From Phycisphaerae bacterium (lineage in GTDB: Bacteria > Planctomycetota > Phycisphaerae > Sedimentisphaerales > Anaerobacaceae), in assembly GCA_012744475.1 (NCBI GenBank), contig JAAYBV010000055.1, forward strand, positions 1-64,000: a stretch of 64,000 nt of DNA, in the 5' to 3' direction. Each line of letters opens with the position of its first letter. Position 1 is the first letter of the stretch. Below are positions 35,784 through 45,094 of the stretch, piece by piece. The notes below the pieces were generated by a model. The model saw only the letters and a list, made by a program, of their open reading frames with translations, was not told the origin of the DNA and ran no database searches. Both the position numbers and the translations under genes were made by a program.

Positions 35784-38738
35784 TCAGAACGGGATCGCCA
35801 GCGGTTGGGTCCGGCCGGCCAGTCCGGCCACTTCGGCAGCCGAAAGGGCTCGCTGATAGATATAGATTTCGTCGATATCTCCGGTGAGCCAGTTCTCGGT
35901 CGCATCGAAGATTCCGCCGCCACCGATGTTGACGGGAAAGGCGGACGAGCCGTAGGTGTCGGTAATCGCCGTGCCGCCGGAAACCGCCGCCCGGCCGTCC
36001 AGATAGATCGTCACCACCGTGCCGTTGCCCACCGCGACGATGTGATGCCAGTCGGCGGTGGCATCGTAAGGCCAGGCCAGGTTGACGGCGCCGCTGGCAG
36101 CGCTCCAAATCTGGATATTGTTGCCGGCGGAAATCCCATACTCGATGCAGTCGTTCTGACCGATCAGGCCACTGCGGTTCGCCTGAGAAAGATCCCCCTT
36201 CAACCAGCAGGCAATCGTGAATTCCGTCAGGTCATTGAGCAGGCTCTTGCCGGTAGTGACATAATCGCGGCCGGCGTGGAAACTCAGCGCGCTGCCGGAG
36301 ATGCCGGTAATCCAGGCAGGGTTGCCCTCGATCGTGCCATGATTGCCGCTGCCGGCCGAATCGGTCGCGGCGCGGCCCGACCCCTCGTCCAGCGCATAGT
36401 AGAGCACCAGATTCGCCGGGTCCGGCTCGATGGGTGTGATGAATTCCGGCGTCCCGGGATACAGCCGGAGGTCGTCGATGTATACGACGCCGGCGGCGCC
36501 GGCTCCTTCGACGCCGATGGTTAATTCGGTGACACGGCTGACGTCCGCGCCGACGCTCGATAGATCGATGTTCCACGGCTGCCACGTGGATTTATTGATG
36601 TCGGCGGCATCGCCACCGTACTCGACCCTGGTCCCGTTGATCTTGAGATACAGGCGCCCGTCGTTGCCCTGGGCGCCGCGGAAGTACAGCGAAAGGCTCT
36701 GGATGCCGTTGGGCGTCCAATCCTGCGGGGCGTCGAACGTGCGAACCGCCTCGGCCACCGCCACACCCGCATTGTCGTAGAACAGCGGCATGGCCTGGCT
36801 GCCGCTGTGGACGATGGCCCTCTCGGCGAAGGGCGCGTCGAGATGTCCGACCGTCGAGCCGGTTTGGTTCTCCCAGCCGTCGACCCACGTCTCGAAGATG
36901 CGGCTGCCCTCATCATCCGTATACGCCTCAAAATCGTCGACGACCAGAAACTCCTGGGTCGTGAAGCTCCAGACCTGGCCGGACCACGTGCCGGCAGGGT
37001 CGGCCTCATCGACCTCGTCGATCCTCCAGAAATAGGTGGTCGCCAGATGGAGGTCCGCCGGCGTGTAGCTCGCGTCCGCAACGGTGTCGGCCAGAGCGGC
37101 GCCCTCGGCCACCGCCGCTTCGTCGGGGCTGAGGTGGACCTGGTGCATGGCTGCCCCGCGACCGGCCCGCCAACGGAGCGTCGCGTCCACCGCCACGTCC
37201 GCAGCGCCGTCCGCCGGCCGCGGCTCGCGAGCCACCACCGGAACGAACAGGAAGCGGACCTCGCTGAGGCCATACTGGCCCAGCAGGCCGTACCCGCTAC
37301 GTATGACGATCTTGACGAATCGGGCGGCGATGCCTCCAAGGTCTACGGTCGTGTTGGCCGAGTAGTCGCTCCTGGCGGTGGCCTGGGCGAATTGCACGTC
37401 GCCCCAGACCGTCCAGTCCGCGCCGTTCTCGGAATACTCGATCGTGACGTCTTTGAGCCCGAAGCCCAGGAGCGGCTCAAACGGCACGTTGTAGTTCCAC
37501 ACCAGCATCTCGTGCAGCTTGTACACGTTGTCAAACTCGTATTGGATGTACACCGTCTCGGCACTGGGCCCGACCAGCCACATGTCCGTGGTCTCGATCG
37601 AGTGCTTGTCGTCGGCGTTCAATCCGGAGCCGTTGACGGTATTCTCCGGCCCCTGCATCTCGCCGGAGGCCGCATTGCTCGTGGCGATGATGTTGCGAAT
37701 CGGATAAGCGAACGTCTCGACCGTGAAACTCCAGACGTTTCCCTTGAACGCGGTGTAGTCCGGGGCGCCGTTGACTTCATCGATGCGCCAGAAATAGGTG
37801 GTCCCGTACGTCAGAACGTCACTGGGCGTGTAGGTCGGCTCCGTCTGGCCCTGGCTGACCAGCACCCCCCGCGGCGCCGCGGCGGTGGCCGCATTGACAT
37901 CCGCCCAACTCGTGCCGAAGTAGACGTCGTGGGTCACCGCCGTGTCCGTCGCCGTCCAGCTCAGGCTCGTGTCCCGCGCCACATCGGTCGCGCCATCGGC
38001 CGGGATCGGCGCCGTAGCCTTCGAAGAGGTGAGCCCTCTCATAACGTCTGTGATTTCCTCGACCGTCAGAGCGACATCGAACAGGGCAACTTCGTCGAGC
38101 ACACCGCTGAAGAACTCGCTCGGCACACCGCCGGTCCACTGGGCGCCGATGAGAACCGGCGTCGCGGTATCGGTATTCTGAGCGCCTCGCGCCTGTTCGG
38201 CATCAGGAACGCCGTTCACGTAGATCCTCATCGTCGCCCCGTCGTACGTCACCGCGACATGCCCGAACTCGTCGTTGGGCAGCGTCAGGCTGCCGGAATA
38301 GGACCAGGGCTCGACTTCGCGATGGAAGGAGACGGTGCCGCCCCCGCCGATGCGGAGGATATAGGCGCCGATGACACCCGCGTTGTACTTGCTCATGATG
38401 GTGCCACCGCCCCGGTTCTTGACCCAGGCCGTGATGCTGAACGGCGCGGTTCCGCCGAAGGCCAGATTGGCGCTGGACTCGCGAATCTCCAGATAACTGG
38501 CGCCGTTGAACTCCAGAGCCGAGCCGTGGCGCCCCCCCACCCATGCAGGACTTGCCTTCAGATCGGCGTCGTAACCATGCCCCGAACTGTCTTTGGCAAG
38601 GCTGCCCGAGCCTTCGTCAAAGAGCCAGACCCCGACGATAGCATCGGGATCGACTTGGGCGTTGCTTTGAGACAAGCACAGTAGACAGACGACGGCAAAC
38701 ACAGCGTACACGGTTGACGATCTTCTCGCAGTAGCCAT
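35784..38738 (-). CDS. large secreted LamG/Fn3/discoidin surface protein
   Basis: A 984-residue exported protein with a signal peptide (about 1-28, ending SNAQ). An N-terminal LamG domain (about 33-235: VGVWLFDEGSG, LEFNGASYLEIRE, GVLDEVALFDVALT) is followed by an Fn3-like module (SWTATDTAVTHDVYFG...YFWRIDEVNG), a discoidin-like domain (about 350-505: YIQYEFDNVYKLHEMLVWNYN), a second Fn3-like module, a jelly-roll region and a C-terminal LamG (about 795-980: NLVLYYALDEGSG, IDEIYIYQRALSAAE). It has no catalytic site and probably binds glycan at the surface. Start ATG 38738 follows AGGAGG by eight bases; a TTG two codons upstream is not needed. It is monocistronic and convergent with the CE15 operon. 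Confidence 0.78.
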   Translation of the reverse strand: MATARRSSTVYAVFAVVCLLCLSQSNAQVDPDAIVGVWLFDEGSGSLAKDSSGHGYDADLKASPAWVGGRHGSALEFNGASYLEIRESSANLAFGGTAPFSITAWVKNRGGGTIMSKYNAGVIGAYILRIGGGGTVSFHREVEPWSYSGSLTLPNDEFGHVAVTYDGATMRIYVNGVPDAEQARGAQNTDTATPVLIGAQWTGGVPSEFFSGVLDEVALFDVALTVEEITDVMRGLTSSKATAPIPADGATDVARDTSLSWTATDTAVTHDVYFGTSWADVNAATAAAPRGVLVSQGQTEPTYTPSDVLTYGTTYFWRIDEVNGAPDYTAFKGNVWSFTVETFAYPIRNIIATSNAASGEMQGPENTVNGSGLNADDKHSIETTDMWLVGPSAETVYIQYEFDNVYKLHEMLVWNYNVPFEPLLGFGLKDVTIEYSENGADWTVWGDVQFAQATARSDYSANTTVDLGGIAARFVKIVIRSGYGLLGQYGLSEVRFLFVPVVAREPRPADGAADVAVDATLRWRAGRGAAMHQVHLSPDEAAVAEGAALADTVADASYTPADLHLATTYFWRIDEVDEADPAGTWSGQVWSFTTQEFLVVDDFEAYTDDEGSRIFETWVDGWENQTGSTVGHLDAPFAERAIVHSGSQAMPLFYDNAGVAVAEAVRTFDAPQDWTPNGIQSLSLYFRGAQGNDGRLYLKINGTRVEYGGDAADINKSTWQPWNIDLSSVGADVSRVTELTIGVEGAGAAGVVYIDDLRLYPGTPEFITPIEPDPANLVLYYALDEGSGRAATDSAGSGNHGTIEGNPAWITGISGSALSFHAGRDYVTTGKSLLNDLTEFTIACWLKGDLSQANRSGLIGQNDCIEYGISAGNNIQIWSAASGAVNLAWPYDATADWHHIVAVGNGTVVTIYLDGRAAVSGGTAITDTYGSSAFPVNIGGGGIFDATENWLTGDIDEIYIYQRALSAAEVAGLAGRTQPLAIPF

Positions 38739-39174
38739 GGCCAAATCCTCCTATCGCACCTCAGCCCGGAATCCCCCACGTGCCTTCACAAATCTATCCT
38801 CGGCACCTCCTCCATCATATCAGAATCCACGCGCAAATCTCAACATATCCCCCATCCATTTCGGTGTCATTGCCCGGTGCACAGGGTGTGCAGCGCACAC
38901 CGATTCCATCGGGAGGCCGAAGGGCTGCGGCACGCACCCTACGGAGCTATCCCTCTAATCCACAGGCACTTAGGGCCAGAGGCGGGTGGCAGCCTCAAGT
39001 CCGCAGGACTTGGGGATGGTTTCTATCAGCATACCATCCCCAGGCTGCGCTTGAGGCTGCCACCCGCCGCGCTTTGCCGGTTGCGGGAACGGCAAAGTGG
39101 ACAACGAACGCTTGTGAGTGTAAACTGTCAGTAGCCGCTTTCGTCCATGAGGTCTCTTTTTGACGAGGTGCAGC
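38739..39174. other. divergent spacer between LamG and pilin-like genes
   Basis: About 435 bases with no gene. It holds GGAGGAGGTG on the - strand near 38806 (a strong anti-16S match some 70 bases before the LamG start), a seven-base hairpin GGTGTGC-AGC-GCACACC at 38885-38901, and a large palindromic element at 38981-39068. The two divergent promoters must lie here but are not obvious. Confidence 0.45.
38981..39068. repeat. 88-base long palindrome
   Basis: The left arm begins GGCGGGTGGCAGCCTCAAG and the right arm ends CTTGAGGCTGCCACCCGCC, a perfect 19-base inverted repeat. The inner GGGGATGG and CCATCCCC also pair, leaving a central loop of about 14 bases. The RNA or single strand would form a very stable hairpin. 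There is no T-tract, so it is an interspersed palindromic element. Confidence 0.85.
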
Positions 39175-39954
39175 ATGACCGCCGCAAGACGTGCCTTCAC
39201 ACTGATCGAGCTTCTCGTGGTCGTGGCCATCATCGCCCTGCTCATGTCTATCCTGATGCCCAGCCTGCACCGGGCCCGCAAGCAGGCTCGTGCCGTCGCC
39301 TGTCTGTCTAACCTCAAGCAATGGAGCTACATCTGGCACATGTACACGGAGGACAGCAACGGCAAATTCAACACCGGTGGCACAACCGGCGGGGACGCGG
39401 CGAATGACTGGCTCGTCATCCTGATGCCCTACTACCAGGACCGAGGGAAGTTGACCATCTGTCCGGCGGCCACGCGCCCGATGGTCATACCCGGTCCCTT
39501 TGCCACGCGGGCCTGGTCCTGGGACCGGCAGGGCTGGGGCAACCTCAAAGAAAAAGAGACCGTCGATATCGGCAGCTACGGCCAGAACGAATGGATCTGC
39601 GACCGCAGCGCCGCCGAGTACTGGAGGGACCGCAACACGATCAAGGACCCGGCGAACGTGCCGCTGTTCTTCGATTGCGCGTATGTGGACGTGTTTCCGA
39701 CCGCCAATTCCGGCCCGCCGGCGATCGAGGGAGATGTCTCCGGCCTCAATGAGTGGGCCCTCGTCTGCATGGACCGCCACTCGGGGTACGTGAACTATCT
39801 CTTTGCCGATCTGAGCACCCGCAAGGTCGGGCTCAAGGAGTTGTGGACCTTCAAATGGACCCGCACGTTCAATACGTCCAACGCGTGGACCACGGCCGGC
39901 GGCGTCAGACCCGACGACTGGCCCGCCTGGATGAGGGCCTTCAAGGACTACTAA
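39175..39954 (+). CDS. type II secretion/type IV pilin-like protein (planctomycete prepilin family)
   Basis: A 259-residue protein beginning with a class III prepilin leader. RRAF-TLIELLVVVAIIALLMSIL has the cleavage site before F and Glu at +5 of the mature protein (not continued here), then a hydrophobic helix of about 20 residues. PSLHRARKQARAVACLSNLKQW is the family's helix. The remainder is a beta-rich globular head with ICPAATRP and YVNYLFADLSTRKVG, the latter like the H-X-G-DG-type C-terminal motif in planctomycete pseudopilins. These proteins are numerous in this phylum and are thought to be secreted or surface pseudopilins. ATG 39175 follows GACGAGGTG; an ATG five codons upstream is less well placed. 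Confidence 0.85.
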   Translation: MTAARRAFTLIELLVVVAIIALLMSILMPSLHRARKQARAVACLSNLKQWSYIWHMYTEDSNGKFNTGGTTGGDAANDWLVILMPYYQDRGKLTICPAATRPMVIPGPFATRAWSWDRQGWGNLKEKETVDIGSYGQNEWICDRSAAEYWRDRNTIKDPANVPLFFDCAYVDVFPTANSGPPAIEGDVSGLNEWALVCMDRHSGYVNYLFADLSTRKVGLKELWTFKWTRTFNTSNAWTTAGGVRPDDWPAWMRAFKDY

Positions 39955-40373
39955 GCGTCCGCGCCGTTCAACCCGGAGGCTCGTGCAGACACGATCCCAG
40001 GTTGACAGGTCTTTTGCCTTGACGGGAGGGTGCACAGCGCGGTATCTGGAATTCGCGAAGCTTGTGCGCGCGACGTCGGCCATTCGTTGTCGGTGATCAT
40101 CCGGCCGACGCAAGTGTCGGAGTCTTTCGATGAGGAGGAATCAGGCCATGTCCTGCGAGGCGCCGAGTCGGGAGGGGTGACTCTTTGTCTCGCAGTTCAG
40201 CTATACCCATCTCAACTGATGGCTCGCCTTGTTTTCGGGAAGGAAGGAGGTGCGGTCCTACACAACTGTCCTGGGCAACAGTGGAGCAATCACGGAATTC
40301 GGTATCCGTTGCCTTGGCGTGTAGCCAAGGCAGAAATCGCAACTCAGGTGACCTTTCGGGGAGGAACACGGTT
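39955..40373 (+). other. long leader of the LamG/CBM9-like protein gene
   Basis: About 420 bases without a gene. A weak promoter TTGACG (40019-40024) with TATCTG (40043-40048) would give a leader of over 300 bases. It has AAGGAGGTG at 40244-40252 within a block (40225-40266) similar to that at 16615-16655, then a perfect eight-pair hairpin GCCTTGGC-GTGTA-GCCAAGGC at 40311-40331. GGGGAGGA just before ATG 40374 is the likely true ribosome binding site. Confidence 0.4.
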
Positions 40374-42410
40374 ATGTGTAAGAGATTGCTTTGTCTGGCT
40401 TCGTTTGCTCTGGTCCTTGGTCTGGCGTTTGCCGGCGGGACAAAGGCGGCCGATCCCAACCTTGTGGGATGGTGGCCCTTGGATGAAGGCGCTGGGGAGA
40501 CGGTCGTCGATCTGTCCGGCAGCGGCGGCGACGGCACGATCATCAACCCCAACGGCGGTATGGGACCGGACGGCTCGGTCTGGGTCGAAGACCCCGAACG
40601 CGGCATAGTCCTGAGCTTCAATGGCGTCAACGGCACCGGGGCCTGCGTCACTACCGGCGTGACGATCCCGGCCATGGACCTGACGACTGACTTCACGTGG
40701 ATGTTCTGGTGCAAGCAGGATGCGAGCCAGGGGTTCACTTCGGCGACCGGGGGCAATGACGTCATACTGGGCAACCGCTATGGCGGGACGGCCGCGCCGC
40801 TGCAATTCGTCAAGTTCACCCCGACGAATTTCGAATTCTACAACGGCGACAACACCAACTTCATCACCTATCCGGAGGTGATGCCGTCCAGCGTATGGGT
40901 CCACAACGTGACCGTGAAGGACGGGGACAAGCTCACCTACTATCGCGACGGCTTCGAGGTGCGCTCGATCACGCTCACCAAGACCGTGGACGCCAACCCC
41001 TTCTATATGGGCGCCGATGGCTTCAACGGCGTGCAGGAGGCCTGGTGTGGCTATCTGAGCGACGTGCGGATCTACAACAGGGCTGTGACGAGACTCGATA
41101 TTCTGGCGGTCATCGCGGGCGTCGAACAGATCGACATGGAAGTCGGCTTTGCCATGGTGCCTCCCGTCATGGACGGCGAGGTCGATGCCATCTGGTCCGT
41201 CGCCTCGACGCAGTCTTTCGTTCCGCTGGCCGATCCGGCCAACGCCTCCGGCACCTGGAAGGTGTTGTATGACATGGAGAATCTCTATGTTCTCCTGGAT
41301 GTCACCGACGATAGTCTGCAGAACGATTCCGAGGCGGCATGGCAGGACGACAGCGTGGAGGTCTATTTCGACGGCGGCAACACCAAGCTGAGCACCCCGC
41401 TGTCCGGAGACGATCACCAGTATACGTTCGGGTGGACCGCAGACGACGTACAGGGAACCAACATTACAGGATACACCGAAGGGATTGAACAGGCTCAGGT
41501 GACTACCGACACCGGCTGGCGCATCGAGATCAAGCTGCCCTGGCTGTCGATCCAGGGCCTGGCGCCCCAGGCGGGTGACTTGATCGGCATCGACTGCTAC
41601 TACAATGATGACGATGACGGCGGTGATACGCGCGAGGGCAAGATGCTCTCCTTCTCCGCCACAGAGGGCTGGAATGACGCCTCTCAGTGGGCTACGGCTA
41701 TCCTGGCGGTCCCGCCGACTCCGACGGACCCGGGCGCCGAGGGCCTGGTGGCCTACTATCCGCTGGACGCCGATGCCGGCGATGCCTCGGGCAACGGCCT
41801 GGACGGGGCAGTGATGGGCGAAACCCAACCGACCGATGGGGCTTCCGGCGGCGCGATGCTGTTCGACGGGGACGGTGACTACATCGAAGTGGCACACAAT
41901 GCCCTGCTCGACATCACTGGTCCGATCTCGCTGTCGCTGTGGATCCGTCCGGACGCCGAGGACCCGGAGGGCAAGGGCACCGAGACTGCGCCGATGGCCA
42001 AGGCCGGCAGCACCGCCAGTCCGCCTTGGAGCTGGCAGGTACGGTACGGCTGGGGCAGCCCCAAGCCCTACATGGCCTTCACGTTCAACACCTCGCCGCG
42101 CGCCTGGGCCTATGTCAACCAGAACCTGGCGCAGGGTGAGTGGCACCACATCGCCTGCTCGGCCGACGGCCAGACGCTGACGGCCTATCTCAACGGCCTG
42201 GCCACCGAATCGACGCCCATGGGCGCGATCACCAGCAGCCCGACGCCGGTGCTCATCGGCACGGACGGCTGGAGTTGCGACTGGATCGGCGCGATCGACG
42301 AGGTCGCCATCTACAACAGGGCACTGTCGGCCGAAGAGATGCTGTACCTGGCCGGCTTCCGTGTCGACGCCGAAGAAGAAGAAGAAGAAGAAGAAGTAGT
42401 AGTAGAATAG
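40374..42410 (+). CDS. secreted LamG - CBM9-like - LamG protein with poly-Glu tail
   Basis: A 678-residue exported protein with a signal peptide (about 1-25). The first LamG domain (about 27-240) has LVGWWPLDEGAGE, MFWCKQD and GYLSDVRIYNRAVT. A CBM9-like domain follows (about 255-440: PPVMDGEVDAIWSVA, LYVLLDVTDDS, DSVEVYFDGGN, GWRIEIKLPW, IGIDCYYNDDDDG). A second LamG ends it (about 455-660: LVAYYPLDADAGD, IGAIDEVAIYNRALSAEEM). After the last LamG, the tail is a run of eight glutamates, three valines and a final glutamate encoded by GAA and GTA repeats. Carbohydrate binding at the cell surface is likely. The gene has its own leader and terminator. Confidence 0.78.
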   Translation: MCKRLLCLASFALVLGLAFAGGTKAADPNLVGWWPLDEGAGETVVDLSGSGGDGTIINPNGGMGPDGSVWVEDPERGIVLSFNGVNGTGACVTTGVTIPAMDLTTDFTWMFWCKQDASQGFTSATGGNDVILGNRYGGTAAPLQFVKFTPTNFEFYNGDNTNFITYPEVMPSSVWVHNVTVKDGDKLTYYRDGFEVRSITLTKTVDANPFYMGADGFNGVQEAWCGYLSDVRIYNRAVTRLDILAVIAGVEQIDMEVGFAMVPPVMDGEVDAIWSVASTQSFVPLADPANASGTWKVLYDMENLYVLLDVTDDSLQNDSEAAWQDDSVEVYFDGGNTKLSTPLSGDDHQYTFGWTADDVQGTNITGYTEGIEQAQVTTDTGWRIEIKLPWLSIQGLAPQAGDLIGIDCYYNDDDDGGDTREGKMLSFSATEGWNDASQWATAILAVPPTPTDPGAEGLVAYYPLDADAGDASGNGLDGAVMGETQPTDGASGGAMLFDGDGDYIEVAHNALLDITGPISLSLWIRPDAEDPEGKGTETAPMAKAGSTASPPWSWQVRYGWGSPKPYMAFTFNTSPRAWAYVNQNLAQGEWHHIACSADGQTLTAYLNGLATESTPMGAITSSPTPVLIGTDGWSCDWIGAIDEVAIYNRALSAEEMLYLAGFRVDAEEEEEEEEVVVE

Positions 42411-42536
42411 CTGTCGATTCACTACTGCTTCGACGAGGTCGGCAAGATCGTGGATCTGATGGCAGGGATGTAACACCTCGTCCAGCGTAGGTCATGAAGC
42501 ACATGCCTGCGCCGGCCAACGACTCTATGTCGTTCT

Positions 42537-42574
42537 GAGGCCCACGCTGATTCGCTCAGTGTGGGCCTCTTTTC
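42537..42574 (+). terminator. intrinsic terminator after the LamG/CBM9 gene
   Basis: A 14-pair stem (GAGGCCCACGCTGA, 42537-42550, with 42556-42569; one G-U pair), a five-base loop and TTTT after it. It lies between convergent genes. Only the + strand has the T-tract, so it serves the LamG/CBM9 gene. Confidence 0.9.
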
Positions 42575-42599
42575 CATGCGCCGCACGTGCGGCGAGCAC

Positions 42600-43997
42600 T
42601 CAGCGTCGCACGTTGATCTTGCCCAGGTCGTACCAGCCGTCCGACTGGCGGCCTTCGATGGCCAGCTTCACCGCAGGCTCATCGAAACGCTCGTCCAGAA
42701 TGCCGATCTGTAGGTCGTACGTACCGTCGGGCGTATCGGCGGGAACCTCGACAGAGCTGTCGTACAGGTTGTCGCCCGGCAGCCACGATCGCAGGTCGGC
42801 GCTGGCGACGACAAGCCGCTCGTTCGTGCGATTGTGCAGGCGAAACGCCAGGCGAAACGGCCGGTAGCACGGGGCGACGCCCTTGTTCTCCCACCACGAG
42901 GTGAACGTCAGCCGGCCGCCCCGCTCCACCGTCGAGGGGTACGTGAACTTGCGAAGCACGAAGCGATAGCCCATCCTCGTGAGCCACCGGTTCACCGCCG
43001 GCCACCACTCCTCGGGCACGGCAGACGATTTCGCGTTGAAGGAAGAGATGTGCCATTTGAGCGATTGCTCGATGATGTAGTCGACGTCCCAGCCCTTGTC
43101 CTTCCAGGTCTGCATGACCCAGCACACTTCCAGGCTGACCGGCGCCTTCTTCCAGGCGTCCTTCATCCCGAAGTTGATGATCGCCTGCGGGTAGTAGTCG
43201 CACATGTGGCACCACGTCGGGCTGAAGCCGCCCATGTCGCCGAGGCAATCGACCCGCCAGCCGACGTTCCGCTTCGACAGGCCGTAGCGATTCGTCTTCT
43301 CGTCCGTCAGGAGCATAATCAGGTGCGTCTTGCGAAAGCCTTCCAGATAGCTGTCCACAAGGGCTTCGCGCGTCTTCTGCGTCAGCCGCTCCGAGCCGGC
43401 GCCCTCTCCCCAGGCGCCCACGATGGACAGATCGACGCTCTCCAGCAGCGGATGCCCATCATACCGGGCGCCCAGCGCGCGAATCATCGCGCCGAAATGC
43501 TCGACGTATCGAGGATCTTCGGGATTCGTCCGCCACTTCTCTTCCGGCTGTTTCTCCTCTTTGCCGACCATCGCGCGATACCAGTCGGGGACGTCGTTGT
43601 CAGCCCCTGTTCCATACGGGGCGATCCGCAGCAGCAGTGTCTGACGCCGGCTGCCCGCCGTCTCCAGCGCCTTGTCGAGCAGTTCCCACCGATACTGCCC
43701 CTGCGCCGGCTCCACGAATTTCCAGTACACCCGGAAATACGCCAGAGAGGTGTCCGGATGGTCCTTGTTCTTCAGACTGTGGTCGAAGGCCTGGTAGGCG
43801 ATCGGGTACCCCTCCGTCCACCTCTGGCCCTGGTTCAGCCTGTCGCCGTTGAACCGCTGAAAGGTCATGAACCCGATTCCCGGATTCGTCAGAACGTCGT
43901 CGATTTCCACGGGCCGGACCACGATGGTCTCCTGCCCCACGGTGACAAGCGGGTACAGGCAAATCAGGGCCAGGGAGACACTGCACACGGTACGCAT
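42600..43997 (-). CDS. secreted DUF4832-type protein with glycosidase-like barrel (paralogue 2)
   Basis: A 465-residue protein with a signal peptide (about 1-21) and the same layout as the gene at 19798: NPGIGFMTFQRF, YFRVYWKFVEPAQGQYRW, LLLRIAPYG, VDLSIVGAWGEGAG, DCLGDMGGFSPTWCHMCDYYPQ, then the DUF4832 beta-sandwich (MGYRFVLRKF, WWENKGVAPCYRPFRLAFRL). The acid/base-like Glu is in WGEG here, against WGEWH in paralogue 1. YYRVxW...EP in the barrel resembles GH42/GH5-like folds. ATG 43997 begins at MRTVCSV. The two copies are not close together, so they probably serve different glycans. Confidence 0.7.
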   Translation of the reverse strand: MRTVCSVSLALICLYPLVTVGQETIVVRPVEIDDVLTNPGIGFMTFQRFNGDRLNQGQRWTEGYPIAYQAFDHSLKNKDHPDTSLAYFRVYWKFVEPAQGQYRWELLDKALETAGSRRQTLLLRIAPYGTGADNDVPDWYRAMVGKEEKQPEEKWRTNPEDPRYVEHFGAMIRALGARYDGHPLLESVDLSIVGAWGEGAGSERLTQKTREALVDSYLEGFRKTHLIMLLTDEKTNRYGLSKRNVGWRVDCLGDMGGFSPTWCHMCDYYPQAIINFGMKDAWKKAPVSLEVCWVMQTWKDKGWDVDYIIEQSLKWHISSFNAKSSAVPEEWWPAVNRWLTRMGYRFVLRKFTYPSTVERGGRLTFTSWWENKGVAPCYRPFRLAFRLHNRTNERLVVASADLRSWLPGDNLYDSSVEVPADTPDGTYDLQIGILDERFDEPAVKLAIEGRQSDGWYDLGKINVRR

Positions 43998-44097
43998 CGG
44001 AAGACCTCATTTCATGGGATCGTATGACATCGAACAGCTCGGCGATTTTCACTTTTCGGACTGTCGCTGCGTGCCCCGGAAACGTTATCATACCGCG

Positions 44098-45075
44098 ATG
44101 GCGTCAAACAGACCAGCACTCCTGACGGAATGGCCGAGAAGAAGCACCTCCCGGGGCCCATCTGCCCCGAACATTCTCATTGCCAACGAGAAGGCCAACT
44201 GGGGGCGATGTCGGCGGAAGTTGCGCCAGATCACCGATCTTCTCCGCCGCCAGGGATTGTCCTTCTCCCTGGCGACCAGCAACGGTTCCCGACACGCTGG
44301 CGAACTGGCGGCGGCCGCAGCGGCAGACAACGCCAACACGATTGTCGTTGCGGGAGGCGACGGCACGGTCAACGAAGTGGTCAACGGCCTCTTTGCCTCC
44401 GAGTGCGACCATGTGCCTCGGATCGGCATCATTCCACTGGGGTCCTCGAACGATTTCGCCAAGAGCCTGGGGATTCCACAGCACCCCTCGGAGGCGTGCC
44501 GAACCATCATGACCGGAATTGTTAGAAACGTGGACGTCGGTCAAGTCGGCTCGCACTACTTCTGCACGGCCTCGTGCCTCGGCTACTTCGCGGAGATTGC
44601 GGCACGGAGCCTGCAAATGACGAGGTTGCGCGGGTCGCTGCGGTACACGATCCCGGCGCTGCGGGTGATCCGGGAAATGGCCTGTGGCTGGGAGATGAGC
44701 GTACGCACCGACACCAGGGTCTTTCATGGCAGCTATGCCGTGCTTCTGGTCGGCAACGCGGCGCGTTTCGGCGGGCTTACCATGTTGCCCGGCGCTCGGT
44801 GCGACGATGGCCTCTTCGACTGCCTGCTCATCGAGATGGCGGGCAAGTGGGAGGCGCTGCGCCTGATCCCACTGGTCTACAGGAAGGCGCTGGAGCGTCA
44901 CAGGAGGGTCATGCGATTCCAGACCCGATCTCTTTCTGTCTGGCTCGATCGCCCTTCGCAACTGTGCAATGACGGCGAGGTATATCCGGCTTCGTTCGAG
45001 CAGATTGACTACACGGTGCTTCCGCGAAGACTGCCCGTCATCTGCCCGGAACAGCGTGATACCGCCCTGGCATAG
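44098..45075 (+). CDS. diacylglycerol-kinase-catalytic-domain lipid kinase
   Basis: A 325-residue protein of the DagK/YegS/LCB5 family. VVAGGDGTVNEVVNGL carries the GGDGT nucleotide-binding motif, IGIIPLGSSNDFAKSLGI is the GT-NDxA-like second motif, and FGGLTMLPGARCDDGLFDCLLI is the C-terminal GGGM-P-A--DDG block. Such kinases phosphorylate diacylglycerol or related lipids at the membrane. ATG 44098 is chosen because the conserved fold begins about 20 residues later; an ATG at 44014 is possible and would overlap the regulatory region of the divergent gene. Convergent with the operon at 45095. Confidence 0.85.
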   Translation: MASNRPALLTEWPRRSTSRGPSAPNILIANEKANWGRCRRKLRQITDLLRRQGLSFSLATSNGSRHAGELAAAAAADNANTIVVAGGDGTVNEVVNGLFASECDHVPRIGIIPLGSSNDFAKSLGIPQHPSEACRTIMTGIVRNVDVGQVGSHYFCTASCLGYFAEIAARSLQMTRLRGSLRYTIPALRVIREMACGWEMSVRTDTRVFHGSYAVLLVGNAARFGGLTMLPGARCDDGLFDCLLIEMAGKWEALRLIPLVYRKALERHRRVMRFQTRSLSVWLDRPSQLCNDGEVYPASFEQIDYTVLPRRLPVICPEQRDTALA

Positions 45076-45094
45076 GGGCGACCGGCAGCCCTGG

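Noticed and set aside
40344-42476. Open frame of 710 codons on the - strand antisense to the LamG/CBM9 gene
   Set aside because: Mirror frame without motifs; it starts with a poly-Tyr/Phe stretch that is only the complement of the GAA repeat.
42537-42574. Bidirectional terminator for both convergent genes
   Set aside because: Only the + strand has a T-tract after the stem; the - strand continues with AGAACG.
44014-44097. Longer N-terminus for the lipid kinase from ATG 44014
   Set aside because: It adds 28 residues with no similarity, and would lie almost against the start of the divergent gene. It remains possible, but ATG 44098 is preferred.
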